In this document: piece after piece, positions 16,310-24,690 of the stretch
Numbering within the stretch: the stretch's first letter is position 1
How the letters are laid out: the number at the start of each line of letters is the position of its first letter
From: an uncultured Eubacteriales bacterium
Lineage (GTDB): Bacteria > Bacillota > Clostridia > Peptostreptococcales > Anaerovoracaceae
Length of the DNA stretch: 38,564 nt
NCBI GenBank assembly: GCA_905206455.1
Contig: CAJLHL010000006.1
Location: forward strand, 1 to 38,564
Reading direction: 5' to 3'
Program-made: the position numbers and the translations under genes
Notes under the pieces: model-generated
Databases searched by the model: none
Told to the model about the DNA's origin: nothing
Seen by the model: only the letters and a program-made list of their open reading frames with translations

Positions 16310-17152
16310 ATGGCAGTAGTAAAAAGAGAAGATGATTTCAGCGGATATAAATTCGCCAACGACGGCAGCAGTGTGACGCTGTCGGGTTTTTCGGACCGCG
16401 AGGCTACGGATATCGTGATTCCTTCTCACGTGAGCAGAGTTCCGGTAAAGAGGATCGGCTTTTCCGCCTTTAAAGGCAATGACCGGCTGAACAGTGTGGT
16501 GATTCCGGATACGGTACAATACATCGAGAGTTCCGCTTTTCGGGGCTGTACCGGTCTGACGCGGGTGAAAGCGGGCAAAGAGCTGCGTTCTCTGGGGCAG
16601 CATGCCTTCGCGGGATGCAAAAGACTGCAGAGTCTTACGATTCCCAGTTCTCTGCATACCATGGGAGATATGACTTTCGACCAGTGTATCGAATTCACAG
16701 AACTGATCGTCCTGGATATGAATAAAGGCGGAGCATCTTCCAAGCGTTTTGTCATCGCCAGTCACAATCCTCATCGGCGCTGGGGGTATATTCAGGCGAG
16801 TCTGATTTATTTCGACTCCTATCAGATGACGAAGTACGATGAAGGCTATGGGGTGCTGCACGGTTTTGACGACCTGTATAATATCGCCGTATACCGTCTG
16901 ACGGATGATGAGCTCCTGGAACCGTATATGCGTACGACGTATGAGAATACGATCCGCATGTCGATACCGAATGTCATCGCCCAGGACCAGATTTCGCGCC
17001 TGACCGCGGCGGGAGATCTGGGACTGATCGATGAGCGGCGGATCGACGCCTATCTGGAGGCGGCCAGCAAAGGAAAAGGACGCTGCATGGCGTATCTTCT
17101 CGATTACAAAGAAAAAAACTTCAGTAAAAGAGAGCTGAATTTCGATTTATAG
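16310..17152 (+). CDS. BspA-type leucine-rich-repeat protein, apparently cytoplasmic
   Basis: This 280-residue protein has BspA/LRR_5-type repeats of about 23 residues across about 25-130 (units such as IVIPSHVSRVPVKRIGFSAFKG, then VVIPDTVQYIESSAFRGC, then LTIPSSLHTMGDMTFDQC). The remaining half (about 150-280) is a mostly helical region I do not recognise. No signal peptide, anchor or membrane segment is visible, unlike many surface BspA proteins. A GGGGAG site precedes the ATG. Function is unknown; LRRs usually mediate protein binding. Confidence 0.75.
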   Translation: MAVVKREDDFSGYKFANDGSSVTLSGFSDREATDIVIPSHVSRVPVKRIGFSAFKGNDRLNSVVIPDTVQYIESSAFRGCTGLTRVKAGKELRSLGQHAFAGCKRLQSLTIPSSLHTMGDMTFDQCIEFTELIVLDMNKGGASSKRFVIASHNPHRRWGYIQASLIYFDSYQMTKYDEGYGVLHGFDDLYNIAVYRLTDDELLEPYMRTTYENTIRMSIPNVIAQDQISRLTAAGDLGLIDERRIDAYLEAASKGKGRCMAYLLDYKEKNFSKRELNFDL

Positions 17153-17567
17153 TCTGATTTTATCTTTTATAACGGAGCTCCGCCAAAAAGCGCATGGACG
17201 GGAAATCTGTAAGAGAACTGTAAAATAAAAGGGGATTTCCAGCAAAGGCGATAAAAAATAGGGAGAATAATGTAGCGAAAAAATAGAAAGCGTAAAAATT
17301 AGCGTAAAATTGCCTGATGGTTTCAGTATATAAAGATAAATCCCTGCTTTCTATGCAATATTTATAGTACATGGAGAAAAGACACGTTTTTTGTCAGAAG
17401 GAGAACGAGGAAAACCGCGCAGGACCGGGACGGATGAAAGGCCGCCCGGCTTGACTTATTTTGCTTGACTATGCTAAAATATTGAAGATTAAGGGTCTGC
17501 TACACATTATACAGTTGCAGAATGAAATTCCCAGAATCATAATTTATTTTTAGGAGGAAACAAGATT
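17153..17567. other. Intergenic region upstream of the liv operon
   Basis: This 415-bp AT-rich gap holds the livK promoter near its end. The first 250 bp has a short repeat of AGCGTAAAA (about 17290-17312) and small inverted repeats, but no terminator, RNA or gene that I can support. Confidence 0.4.
17451..17480 (+). promoter_or_regulatory. Promoter of livK
   Basis: TTGACT (17451-17456), 18 bp, then TAAAAT (17475-17480) preceded by TGC as an extended -10. It lies about 80 bp upstream of the livK ATG. A Shine-Dalgarno AGGAGG precedes that ATG. Confidence 0.7.
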
Positions 17568-18794
17568 ATGAAACACGCAAAGAAGTTATTTGCAGTACTT
17601 CTCGCAGTTCTCATGGTTGCATCTATGGCCGGCTGCGGTTCCGGCGGTTCCGGCTCCGGTTCTGGCAGCAATGGTTCCGCGGAGGGTTCTGACGGCGCTG
17701 CAATCAAACTGGGCGGTATCGGACCTCTCACAGGTCCTGCGGCTATTTACGGCAACGCTGCGAAGAACGGCACGGAAATCGCTGTCGAAGAAATCAACGC
17801 TATGGGCGGCATCCAGTTCGAACTCAGTTATCAGGATGACGAACACGATGCAGAAAAGTCCGTAAATGCGTACAACAAGCTGAAAGACTGGGGTATGCAG
17901 ATTCTGCTGGGAACGGTTACCACGAGCCCTTGCGTAGCAGTATCTCAGGAAAGTTATAACGATCGTATTTTCACACTGACTCCATCCGCGTCTTCAAATG
18001 ATGTTATCGGCGGACTGGAGGACGCGGACGGCAATGTGACGATTCCGCGCAAGGACAATGTCTTCCAGATGTGCTTTACCGACCCGAATCAGGGTACGGC
18101 ATCCGCTCAGTATATCAGCGAACAGAAACTGGGTGAGAAGATCGCTGTTATTTACAACAATTCCGACGCCTATTCCACAGGCATTTACACGAAGTTCGCT
18201 GCGGAAGCAAAAGATCGCAATCTCAATGTTGTGAGTGTTACGACGTTTACCGACGATACGGCAAACGATTTCTCCGTTCAGCTGAACGAAGCGAAGAATG
18301 CCGGCGCAGATCTGATCTTCCTGCCGATTTATTACACTCCTGCATCTCTGATCATGAAGCAGGCGGACAGCATGGGATATGACGTCAAGCTGTTCGGCGT
18401 AGACGGTATGGACGGTATCCTCACGCTCGAAGGATTCGATACGTCCCTGGCGGAAGGCGTTATGTTGCTGACACCGTTTACGGCTGATGCGGAAGATGAA
18501 AAGACGCAGAATTTTGTAAAAAAATATACAGAAAAGTACGGCGAAACACCGAATCAGTTTGCTGCTGATGCCTATGACTGTGTATATGCGATTTACGAAG
18601 CATGCCAGAAGGGCGGAATCACTGCCGATATGAGTACGGACGAAATGTGTGCGAAGCTGATCGAAATCTTCACTTCAAGCGATTTCTCTTTCAGCGGTCT
18701 GACCGGCGAAGTTATGACCTGGTCCGACACCGGTGAAGTTTCCAAGGACCCTAAGGGAATGGTCATTAAAAACGGCGCTTACGTCGGCATGTAA
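17568..18794 (+). CDS. livK: Branched-chain amino acid ABC transporter, substrate-binding lipoprotein
   Basis: This 408-residue type I periplasmic-binding fold protein captures leucine, isoleucine or valine outside the cell. The N-terminus is a lipoprotein signal with lipobox MAGC, lipidated Cys23, followed by a Gly/Ser-rich flexible linker. The mature part starts IKLGGIGPLTGPAAIYG, the LivK/Peripla_BP_6 opening. Ligand specificity cannot be read directly; other amino acids or amides are possible. It is first in the liv operon and is followed by a terminator hairpin that probably raises its expression over the membrane genes. Confidence 0.93.
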   Translation: MKHAKKLFAVLLAVLMVASMAGCGSGGSGSGSGSNGSAEGSDGAAIKLGGIGPLTGPAAIYGNAAKNGTEIAVEEINAMGGIQFELSYQDDEHDAEKSVNAYNKLKDWGMQILLGTVTTSPCVAVSQESYNDRIFTLTPSASSNDVIGGLEDADGNVTIPRKDNVFQMCFTDPNQGTASAQYISEQKLGEKIAVIYNNSDAYSTGIYTKFAAEAKDRNLNVVSVTTFTDDTANDFSVQLNEAKNAGADLIFLPIYYTPASLIMKQADSMGYDVKLFGVDGMDGILTLEGFDTSLAEGVMLLTPFTADAEDEKTQNFVKKYTEKYGETPNQFAADAYDCVYAIYEACQKGGITADMSTDEMCAKLIEIFTSSDFSFSGLTGEVMTWSDTGEVSKDPKGMVIKNGAYVGM

Positions 18795-18827
18795 TATCTG
18801 GACACCCTCTGATCCAAGCAGTACAAA

Positions 18828-18858
18828 GGGGATTGCCCTGAGGCATTCCCCTCTTTTT
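18828..18858 (+). terminator. Partial terminator between livK and livH
   Basis: A 10-bp stem with one mismatch (18828-18837 with 18842-18851), a 4-nt loop and a following T-rich tract (18852-18858). Between the binding-protein gene and the permease gene it fits an attenuating terminator giving excess LivK. Confidence 0.7.
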
Positions 18859-18941
18859 CATCTCAGAGACTTCTTCCCGGAAAGAGAGGGGGGAAGGGCT
18901 CTGTTTTTCGTATCATTCACAAAATTAGGGAGGTGTACAGC

Positions 18942-19823
18942 ATGGTTTTTCTTTCTCATCTGATTAACGGAATCAGTCTGGGAAGTATTTATGCAATTAT
19001 CGCACTGGGTTACACCATGGTTTACGGTATCGCAAAGATGCTGAATTTCGCCCACGGCGACGTGATCATGATCGGCGCTTATGTTTGCTTCTGCACTACA
19101 AGCTACCTGAATCTGCCGCCGTTTGCCGGCATACTTCTCGCGGTCGTGATATGTACTCTGCTGGGTGTCGTCATCGAGCGTCTTGCTTATAAGCCGCTTC
19201 GTCAGGCGCCGGCTCTCGCCGTTCTGATCACAGCGATCGGCGTCAGCTATTTCCTGCAGAATCTGGCATTATTGATCTGGAAATCGGATCCGAAAGTCTT
19301 TACATCGGTGGTCACCCTGCCGTCGCTGAAGCTCTTTGACGGCGAACTGGTGATCAGTTCTGTTTCTATCGTTACTGTTCTGACGTGTATCGTGATCATG
19401 GTGGTTCTCACTCTGTTTACTGAAAAGGGCAAGATGGGAAAAGCGATGAGAGCGGTATCCGAAGATAAAGGTGCGGCGCAGCTCATGGGAATCAATGTAA
19501 ATACTACGATTTCCGTGACCTTTGCTATCGGCAGCGGCCTGGCGGCGATCGCCGGCGTTCTGCTGTGCTCGGCTTATCCGACACTGATGCCGACGACCGG
19601 CTCCATGCCGGGTATCAAAGCATTTACCGCGGCGGTATTCGGAGGTATCGGATCGATACCGGGGGCGATGCTGGGCGGTATTCTGCTGGGTATCATCGAA
19701 ATTTTCAGTAAGGCATATATCTCCACACAGCTTTCCGATGCCATCGTGTTTGCAGTGCTGATTATCGTGCTTCTGATCAAACCTGCGGGTCTGTTGGGCA
19801 AATCCGTACGTGAGAAAGTCTGA
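18942..19823 (+). CDS. livH: Branched-chain amino acid ABC transporter permease LivH
   Basis: A 293-residue integral membrane permease with about eight hydrophobic segments. The N-terminus has the LivH pattern NGISLGSIYAIIALGYTMVYG. The coupling-helix region contains KAMRAVSEDKGAAQLMGI. The ATG at 18942 is used, 6 nt after GGGAGGTG; an in-frame GTG at 18933 lies within that site. It pairs with LivM to form the translocation channel and lies 10 nt before livM. Confidence 0.93.
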   Translation: MVFLSHLINGISLGSIYAIIALGYTMVYGIAKMLNFAHGDVIMIGAYVCFCTTSYLNLPPFAGILLAVVICTLLGVVIERLAYKPLRQAPALAVLITAIGVSYFLQNLALLIWKSDPKVFTSVVTLPSLKLFDGELVISSVSIVTVLTCIVIMVVLTLFTEKGKMGKAMRAVSEDKGAAQLMGINVNTTISVTFAIGSGLAAIAGVLLCSAYPTLMPTTGSMPGIKAFTAAVFGGIGSIPGAMLGGILLGIIEIFSKAYISTQLSDAIVFAVLIIVLLIKPAGLLGKSVREKV

Positions 19824-19833
19824 GGTGGATGCG

Positions 19834-20916
19834 ATGAAAATGAAAATGTCAAAATCCACGCGAAGCAATTTTATTACCTATGCTATGGTGATCATCGCAT
19901 ACGTCATTCTTCAATTTATGATGTCTCAGGGAATGATCTCCAGTTCCCTCGGAGGTCAGATGGTACCGATCTGCGTATATATCGTCATGGCGGTCTCTCT
20001 GAACCTTACGGTGGGTATTCTGGGGGAACTGAGTCTCGGACATGCCGGGTTTATGAGCGTGGGCGCCTTCAGCGGCGTCGTGGCGGCCATCAGTCTGCAG
20101 TCGGTCATTCCAAACGGCGCGCTGCGTCTGATCGCAGCGGTGATTATCGCCGGTGCGGTTACCGCTGTCGCAGGAATATTGATCGGTATTCCGGTACTTC
20201 GTCTCAAAGGAGATTATCTGGCTATCGTAACGCTGGCTTTCGGTGAAATCATTAAAAATATTCTGAACAATCTCTATGTAGGCGTTGACGGCAGCGGAGT
20301 TCATGTGAGCATGTCTTCTGTAAAAGAGCTGGGAATGGACGCTGGTACGGTTATCATCAACGGGCCGATGGGTGCTGTGGGCATTACAAAGCTGTCCACG
20401 TTCTTCGCAGGTTTCGTGCTCATTCTGATCACGCTGTTTGTTACGCTGAATCTCATCAAGAGCCGTTCCGGCCGGGCGATCATGGCGATTCGTGACAACC
20501 GGATCGCAGCGGAATCCGTGGGTATCAATATCACGAAATACAAGCTGATCGCATTCGTCGTATCGGCGCTGCTGGCAGGTATGGCTGGTGCGATCTATGC
20601 GATGAATTATTCTACGATCGTACCTAAGAAGTTCGACTTCAATACGTCGATTCTGATTCTGGTATTCGTCGTGCTGGGCGGAATCGGAAATATCCGCGGA
20701 TCGATTATCGCGGCTGCGGTTCTCACGGTTCTGCCGGAAGTTCTCCGGAGCTTCAACGATTATCGTATGCTCATTTACGCTATTGTACTGATTCTCGTCA
20801 TGCTGGGAACGAATAATCCGACGCTGAAGAATTCCATTCAGAGGCTGACGAGCCGCTTCAGAAAGAACAGAGAAGCGGGAGCTCCTGCCGCTGAGGGAGG
20901 TGATTCGAATGAATGA
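19834..20916 (+). CDS. livM: Branched-chain amino acid ABC transporter permease LivM
   Basis: This 360-residue second permease subunit has about ten hydrophobic segments. Family features are ELSLGHAGFMSVGAFSG early and the coupling segment AIMAIRDNRIAAESVGIN. The start is ATG 19834, after a GAGGTGG site; a GTG at 19810 would overlap livH. The 3' end overlaps livG by 8 nt. Confidence 0.92.
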   Translation: MKMKMSKSTRSNFITYAMVIIAYVILQFMMSQGMISSSLGGQMVPICVYIVMAVSLNLTVGILGELSLGHAGFMSVGAFSGVVAAISLQSVIPNGALRLIAAVIIAGAVTAVAGILIGIPVLRLKGDYLAIVTLAFGEIIKNILNNLYVGVDGSGVHVSMSSVKELGMDAGTVIINGPMGAVGITKLSTFFAGFVLILITLFVTLNLIKSRSGRAIMAIRDNRIAAESVGINITKYKLIAFVVSALLAGMAGAIYAMNYSTIVPKKFDFNTSILILVFVVLGGIGNIRGSIIAAAVLTVLPEVLRSFNDYRMLIYAIVLILVMLGTNNPTLKNSIQRLTSRFRKNREAGAPAAEGGDSNE

Positions 20917-21751
20917 CAAAGACAGAATTGTGCCGATCCCCAGCGAGGGCATCATGCCGGAACGTGATATCGGCAAACCTCCCGTTCTGGAGGCGCGCCA
21001 TCTCGGAATCGATTTCGGCGGGCTGACCGCGGTAGATGATTTCAATCTGATGGTGGGCAGAACGGAGATCGCGGGGCTGATCGGTCCCAACGGAGCGGGA
21101 AAGACGACGGTATTCAATCTGCTGACTAAGGTATATCAGCCTACCCGGGGAACGATTCTGCTGAACGGAAAAGACACTTCCCGGATGAATACTGTACAGG
21201 TAAATAAGGCGGGCATCGCCCGTACGTTCCAGAATATCCGTCTGTTTAACGAACTGACAGTGGAAGAAAATGTAAAAGTAGGTCTTCACAACCACACCGG
21301 TTACGGTATGTGGTCCGGTATTTTCCGTCTGCCGCGCTACTGGAAAGAAGAAAAAAAGGCGCATGAGAAGGCTCTCGAACTGCTCTCTATTTTCGATATG
21401 ACAGATCTGGCAGATCACAAGGCGGGATCTCTTCCTTACGGAGCACAGCGCCGGCTGGAAATCGTCCGCGCTCTGGCTACCGATCCGAGCCTCCTCCTCC
21501 TCGATGAGCCGGCGGCGGGCATGAATCCGTCCGAAACGGCGGAACTCATGGAAAATATCCGGAAGATCCGGGATGAATTCCAGATCGCCGTCATGCTGAT
21601 CGAACACGATATGAATCTGGTTATGGGAATCTGCGAGACGATCGCGGTGCTCAATTACGGTAAAATCATAGCAAAAGGCACGCCTGCTGAGATACAGGCG
21701 AATCCGCAGGTTATCGAAGCTTATCTGGGCAAGAAGAAAGAGGAGGAATGA
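20909..21751 (+). CDS. livG: Branched-chain amino acid ABC transporter ATP-binding protein LivG
   Basis: This 280-residue ABC ATPase has Walker A GPNGAGKTT, a LivG-type signature (PYGAQRRLEI), Walker B LLLLDEPAAGMNP and the H-loop IEHDM. An N-terminal extension of about 25 residues precedes the nucleotide-binding fold. The ATG at 20909 follows GGGAGG by 8 nt. It powers import with LivF. Confidence 0.93.
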   Translation: MNDKDRIVPIPSEGIMPERDIGKPPVLEARHLGIDFGGLTAVDDFNLMVGRTEIAGLIGPNGAGKTTVFNLLTKVYQPTRGTILLNGKDTSRMNTVQVNKAGIARTFQNIRLFNELTVEENVKVGLHNHTGYGMWSGIFRLPRYWKEEKKAHEKALELLSIFDMTDLADHKAGSLPYGAQRRLEIVRALATDPSLLLLDEPAAGMNPSETAELMENIRKIRDEFQIAVMLIEHDMNLVMGICETIAVLNYGKIIAKGTPAEIQANPQVIEAYLGKKKEEE

Positions 21752-21755
21752 TTTC

Positions 21756-22463
21756 ATGAGTTTACTGCGTGTTGAAAATCTGCATGTACACTATGGCAGT
21801 ATCCATGCGATCAAGGATATTTCCTTCGAGGTGAACGAAGGTGAGATCGTTACTCTCATCGGCGCAAACGGCGCCGGCAAATCCACCGCGCTCAATACGG
21901 TAGCTGGGCTGATGAGAGCTACCAGCGGAGGAATTACTTTCGAAGACGGCGATATTACCGGCACACCGGCGCATAAAATCCTCGAAAAGGGGATGGCCCT
22001 CTGTCCGGAAGGCCGCCGTATTTTCTTGGAGATGAGTGTTCAGGAAAATCTGGAGATGGGAGGATTTACCCGTCCGTCCAGTGAAATTGCAGATTCCATC
22101 GAAGGCGTCTACGACCGTTTCCCTCGTCTGAAAGAGCGTTATAAGCAGCGCGCGGGCACTCTGTCCGGCGGTGAGCAGCAGATGCTGGCGATGGGACGGG
22201 CTCTGATGTCAAAGCCGAAGCTGCTGATGCTGGACGAGCCGTCTATGGGACTGGCACCGATTCTGGTGGATCAGATTTTCCAGATCATCAAAGAGCTCCA
22301 CGATACGGGTACGACGATCCTTCTGGTAGAGCAGAACGCTCAGGTGGCGTTATCTATTGCCGACCGTGCCTATGTGCTGGAAACCGGACGGATTTCTATG
22401 GAAGGCAACGCACAGGAACTGCTGGCTGACGACCGGGTTCGTCAGGCGTATCTGGGCGGCTGA
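21756..22463 (+). CDS. livF: Branched-chain amino acid ABC transporter ATP-binding protein LivF
   Basis: This 235-residue ABC ATPase has Walker A GANGAGKST, the signature LSGGEQQMLAMGRALM, Walker B LLMLDEPSMGLAP and the LVEQN H-loop region typical of LivF. It lies 4 nt after livG and completes the five-gene importer. It ends before a terminator at 22559-22600. Confidence 0.94.
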   Translation: MSLLRVENLHVHYGSIHAIKDISFEVNEGEIVTLIGANGAGKSTALNTVAGLMRATSGGITFEDGDITGTPAHKILEKGMALCPEGRRIFLEMSVQENLEMGGFTRPSSEIADSIEGVYDRFPRLKERYKQRAGTLSGGEQQMLAMGRALMSKPKLLMLDEPSMGLAPILVDQIFQIIKELHDTGTTILLVEQNAQVALSIADRAYVLETGRISMEGNAQELLADDRVRQAYLGG

Positions 22464-22558
22464 GAAAACGGAAATCATCCTGTTTTCTGCAGGAGGCGAT
22501 TTACTATCCGTCATCTGGAAGGCGGAAAACATCGATCTCATATAAATGAAAAACAGAG

Positions 22559-22600
22559 AAATCTGCAGTTCACTTTTTCTTTTGAGCTGCAGATTTTTTA
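22559..22600 (+). terminator. Terminator of the liv operon
   Basis: A 10-bp stem (22559-22568 with 22587-22596) with an 18-nt loop, followed by a T-rich stretch. It lies about 95 bp after livF. Confidence 0.75.
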
Positions 22601-22666
22601 CTTTATTTTCCATTTTATTTTTTGAAAATTTTGGTTTTGAAAATGTCAGTTTCTGTATCCGGACGG

Positions 22667-22696
22667 GAATATATTTTTTGCTGACGGGCATACTGA
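22667..22696 (+). promoter_or_regulatory. Possible sigma-E-like sporulation promoter of the coat genes
   Basis: GAATATA (22667-22673), a 15-bp spacer and CATACTGA (22689-22696) resemble the SigE consensus KMATATT-N14/15-CATACANT. The expected start site would fall at or inside the Shine-Dalgarno GGAGGTG (22701-22707), which weakens the case. Confidence 0.3.
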
Positions 22697-22713
22697 AACT
22701 GGAGGTGATTGAA

Positions 22714-22887
22714 ATGACCACAAAAGAACTGTTATATATCGAGGATGCGCTCGGTCACGAACAGTATTTCCAGACAAAGTGCAAAGAGACCATCAGTCAG
22801 ATTCAGGACGGACAGCTGAAGAGCTGTCTCGAACAGATGGCCCAGAAACACCAGCAGATTTTCCAGAATTTCTACGGACTGCTGTAA
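22714..22887 (+). CDS. Small protein upstream of the CotF-like gene, possible spore coat component
   Basis: A 57-residue protein rich in Gln, Leu and Glu that ends in HQQIFQNFYGLL. The ATG at 22714 has a strong GGAGGTG site 6 nt upstream; a longer in-frame start at 22546 lies inside the liv terminator and is rejected. The helical character and the next gene suggest a coat-associated CotF-like fragment, a common arrangement in Clostridia. No motif fixes its function. Confidence 0.7.
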   Translation: MTTKELLYIEDALGHEQYFQTKCKETISQIQDGQLKSCLEQMAQKHQQIFQNFYGLL

Positions 22888-22905
22888 TTTGAGGAGGAAG
22901 ATGAA

Positions 22906-23160
22906 ATGGATGATAAAAATCTGATGGAGAACATTCTCCTGCTGGAAAAGGGCGTATGCGATCTGTATATGCACGGCACAATCGAAGCATCTACAGATAA
23001 CGTACACCAGGCATTCAGCAGCGCGCTGAACGAAGCGCTCTGCATGCAGGATACGATTTACGATGAAATGGCCGCAAAAGGATGGTATCCTACGGAGCAG
23101 GCAGATCAGAGCAAGATCAGTTCTTTGAAGCAGAAGTTCAGTATGCAGGCGATGCAGTAA
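22906..23160 (+). CDS. Spore coat protein, CotF family
   Basis: An 84-residue helical protein of the CotF family. The pattern ILLLEKGVCDLYMHGTIEAS, followed by the helix FSSALNEALCMQDTIYDEMAAKGWYP, matches Clostridial coat F proteins, which share the ferritin-like helical fold. It lies 18 nt after the 57-residue gene, with a GAGGAGG site before the ATG. Its presence implies the ability to form endospores, or a recent ancestor that did. Confidence 0.82.
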   Translation: MDDKNLMENILLLEKGVCDLYMHGTIEASTDNVHQAFSSALNEALCMQDTIYDEMAAKGWYPTEQADQSKISSLKQKFSMQAMQ

Positions 23161-23269
23161 CGAAAGAGATTTCCTTTCCGGCGCCGGCTTTAAAGTGAGT
23201 CGGAAGGAGCCGGACAGCACGCCGGTTCCGGCAGATGCCGGCCGGCGCAGCGCCTGACGAAAGCGCGAA

Positions 23270-23310
23270 AAATCCCGCAGGAATCTGGAAATCAGAGACT
23301 TGCGGGATTT
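23270..23310. terminator. Bidirectional terminator between the coat gene and the CLC gene
   Basis: A 10-bp perfect stem (23270-23279 with 23301-23310). On the minus strand it is followed by five T residues, so it mainly ends the leftward CLC transcript. T-rich sequence on the plus side allows some activity in the other direction. Confidence 0.75.
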
Positions 23311-23388
23311 CTGCTTTTGTCCTGATTTCTGTCAAAGGCAGACGACAGAGCTGTTTGCGGATCAGGATGCCGCGGCGATAAAACGAAA

Positions 23389-24690
23389 TCATTTTGCCAG
23401 ACGGGAAATCGGCGTCGGCGTCAGCTTGGAATTCATAAATTTCTGGCCGCTGTAGAGACTGTAATATCCGCTGAGCATATAGCTTACGGAAGAGGCCACG
23501 CCGAAGAGAAGAAAATTTCCGCTGCCGAAAAATTCCACGCTGAGAAGCAGGCTGCTCACCGGACAGTTGACGACGCCGCAGAAAAATGCCACAAGACAGA
23601 TTTCTGCGCCAAGGACGGGATCGAGGCCCAGAAACGGCGCTGCGGTACAGCCGAAGGTAGCGCCGATAAACATCGCCGGGATGATTTCGCCTCCTTTAAA
23701 ACCGGCGCCCGCTGTAGCGGCGGTCATCAGCATTTTTACGGCGAAAGCCGCAGGTGCAGCGGTTCCCGCCAGTGCGGCGGTGATGACTGTCATGCCGCTG
23801 CCGTTGTAATCTCTCGAGCCGGACAGCAAGGTCAGAATGATAACAAGAAAACCGCCGGCCATAATACGGACGTAATCATTTTTTAAATATTTTCTGTAGA
23901 GTGCGGAAGCGGTGTGCATTACCCGGCAGAAAATGATGCTTAACATAGCGCAGAGAATTCCCAGCGCTATGATCTTCACAAAGAGGAAAAGACTTGTCTC
24001 CTGAACGCCGGCAATGATAAACGCCTGCCGGGATACGCCCAGACTCAGAGCGGTCAGTTTGGCGATAAAAGAAGCGACGACAGCAGGCAGAAGTCCAGCG
24101 TAAAACACCGTGCCGACGCCCGCCACTTCAATAGCGAAAAATGCCGCGGTCAGCGGAGTGCCGAAAAGAGCGCAAAAAGTGGCGCTCATGCCGCACATGA
24201 CAAGCATTTGCTGCTCATGTTTGCCTAATTTCAGCGTACGGGCGATAAAAGAACCGAGGCTTCCTCCGATCTGCAGGGCTGCTCCTTCCCGTCCGGCAGA
24301 GCCGCCACACAGGTGGGTCAGGAACGTAGCGATAAAAATCAGAGGAGTTACGCGGAAAGCGGAGGTATCTTCCGCCCGGGCGGCTCTGAGGATCGAATTG
24401 GTTCCTTCGTCATTGCGGATATCCAGACTGTGGTAAGAAAAGACGGTGAGAAGTCCGGCCGCCGGAAGGAAATAGAGCAGAAAGCCGTATTCACCAAACA
24501 GATAGGCCGCTTCATCGATGAAGTAATGAAACAGCGCTCCGGTCAGACCGCATACTACTCCCAGGAAGGCGGCGATGGCGAGCCATTTCAGAAAAAAGGC
24601 GAAATGCCGGAATCCGTGACGCAGTTTAATATCGATTTTCAGGAGCATGAGTTCCCTGTAATTGTCACTGTGACGATTTAATTTGTTCAT
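23389..24690 (-). CDS. CLC-family anion transporter, fluoride-type clade
   Basis: A 433-residue CLC membrane protein with about 10 or more hydrophobic segments. The gating-glutamate motif is GREGAALQIGG with E135. The usual chloride motif GSGIPE is replaced by DEGTNSI (94-100), and the third region is FKGGEIIPAMFIGATFG instead of GxFxP. Both resemble the fluoride-exporting CLC-F branch rather than chloride channels. The start is ATG 24690, with AGGA 7 nt upstream; a longer frame to 24777 lacks a ribosome site. A fluoride riboswitch was looked for upstream but not recognised. Fluoride/proton antiport is likely but inferred. Confidence 0.8.
   Translation of the reverse strand: MNKLNRHSDNYRELMLLKIDIKLRHGFRHFAFFLKWLAIAAFLGVVCGLTGALFHYFIDEAAYLFGEYGFLLYFLPAAGLLTVFSYHSLDIRNDEGTNSILRAARAEDTSAFRVTPLIFIATFLTHLCGGSAGREGAALQIGGSLGSFIARTLKLGKHEQQMLVMCGMSATFCALFGTPLTAAFFAIEVAGVGTVFYAGLLPAVVASFIAKLTALSLGVSRQAFIIAGVQETSLFLFVKIIALGILCAMLSIIFCRVMHTASALYRKYLKNDYVRIMAGGFLVIILTLLSGSRDYNGSGMTVITAALAGTAAPAAFAVKMLMTAATAGAGFKGGEIIPAMFIGATFGCTAAPFLGLDPVLGAEICLVAFFCGVVNCPVSSLLLSVEFFGSGNFLLFGVASSVSYMLSGYYSLYSGQKFMNSKLTPTPISRLAK

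Noticed and set aside
22546..22713. Longer start for the 57-residue coat-associated gene
   Set aside because: The extension lies across the liv terminator and encodes a low-complexity Phe-rich stretch, while ATG 22714 has an ideal Shine-Dalgarno.
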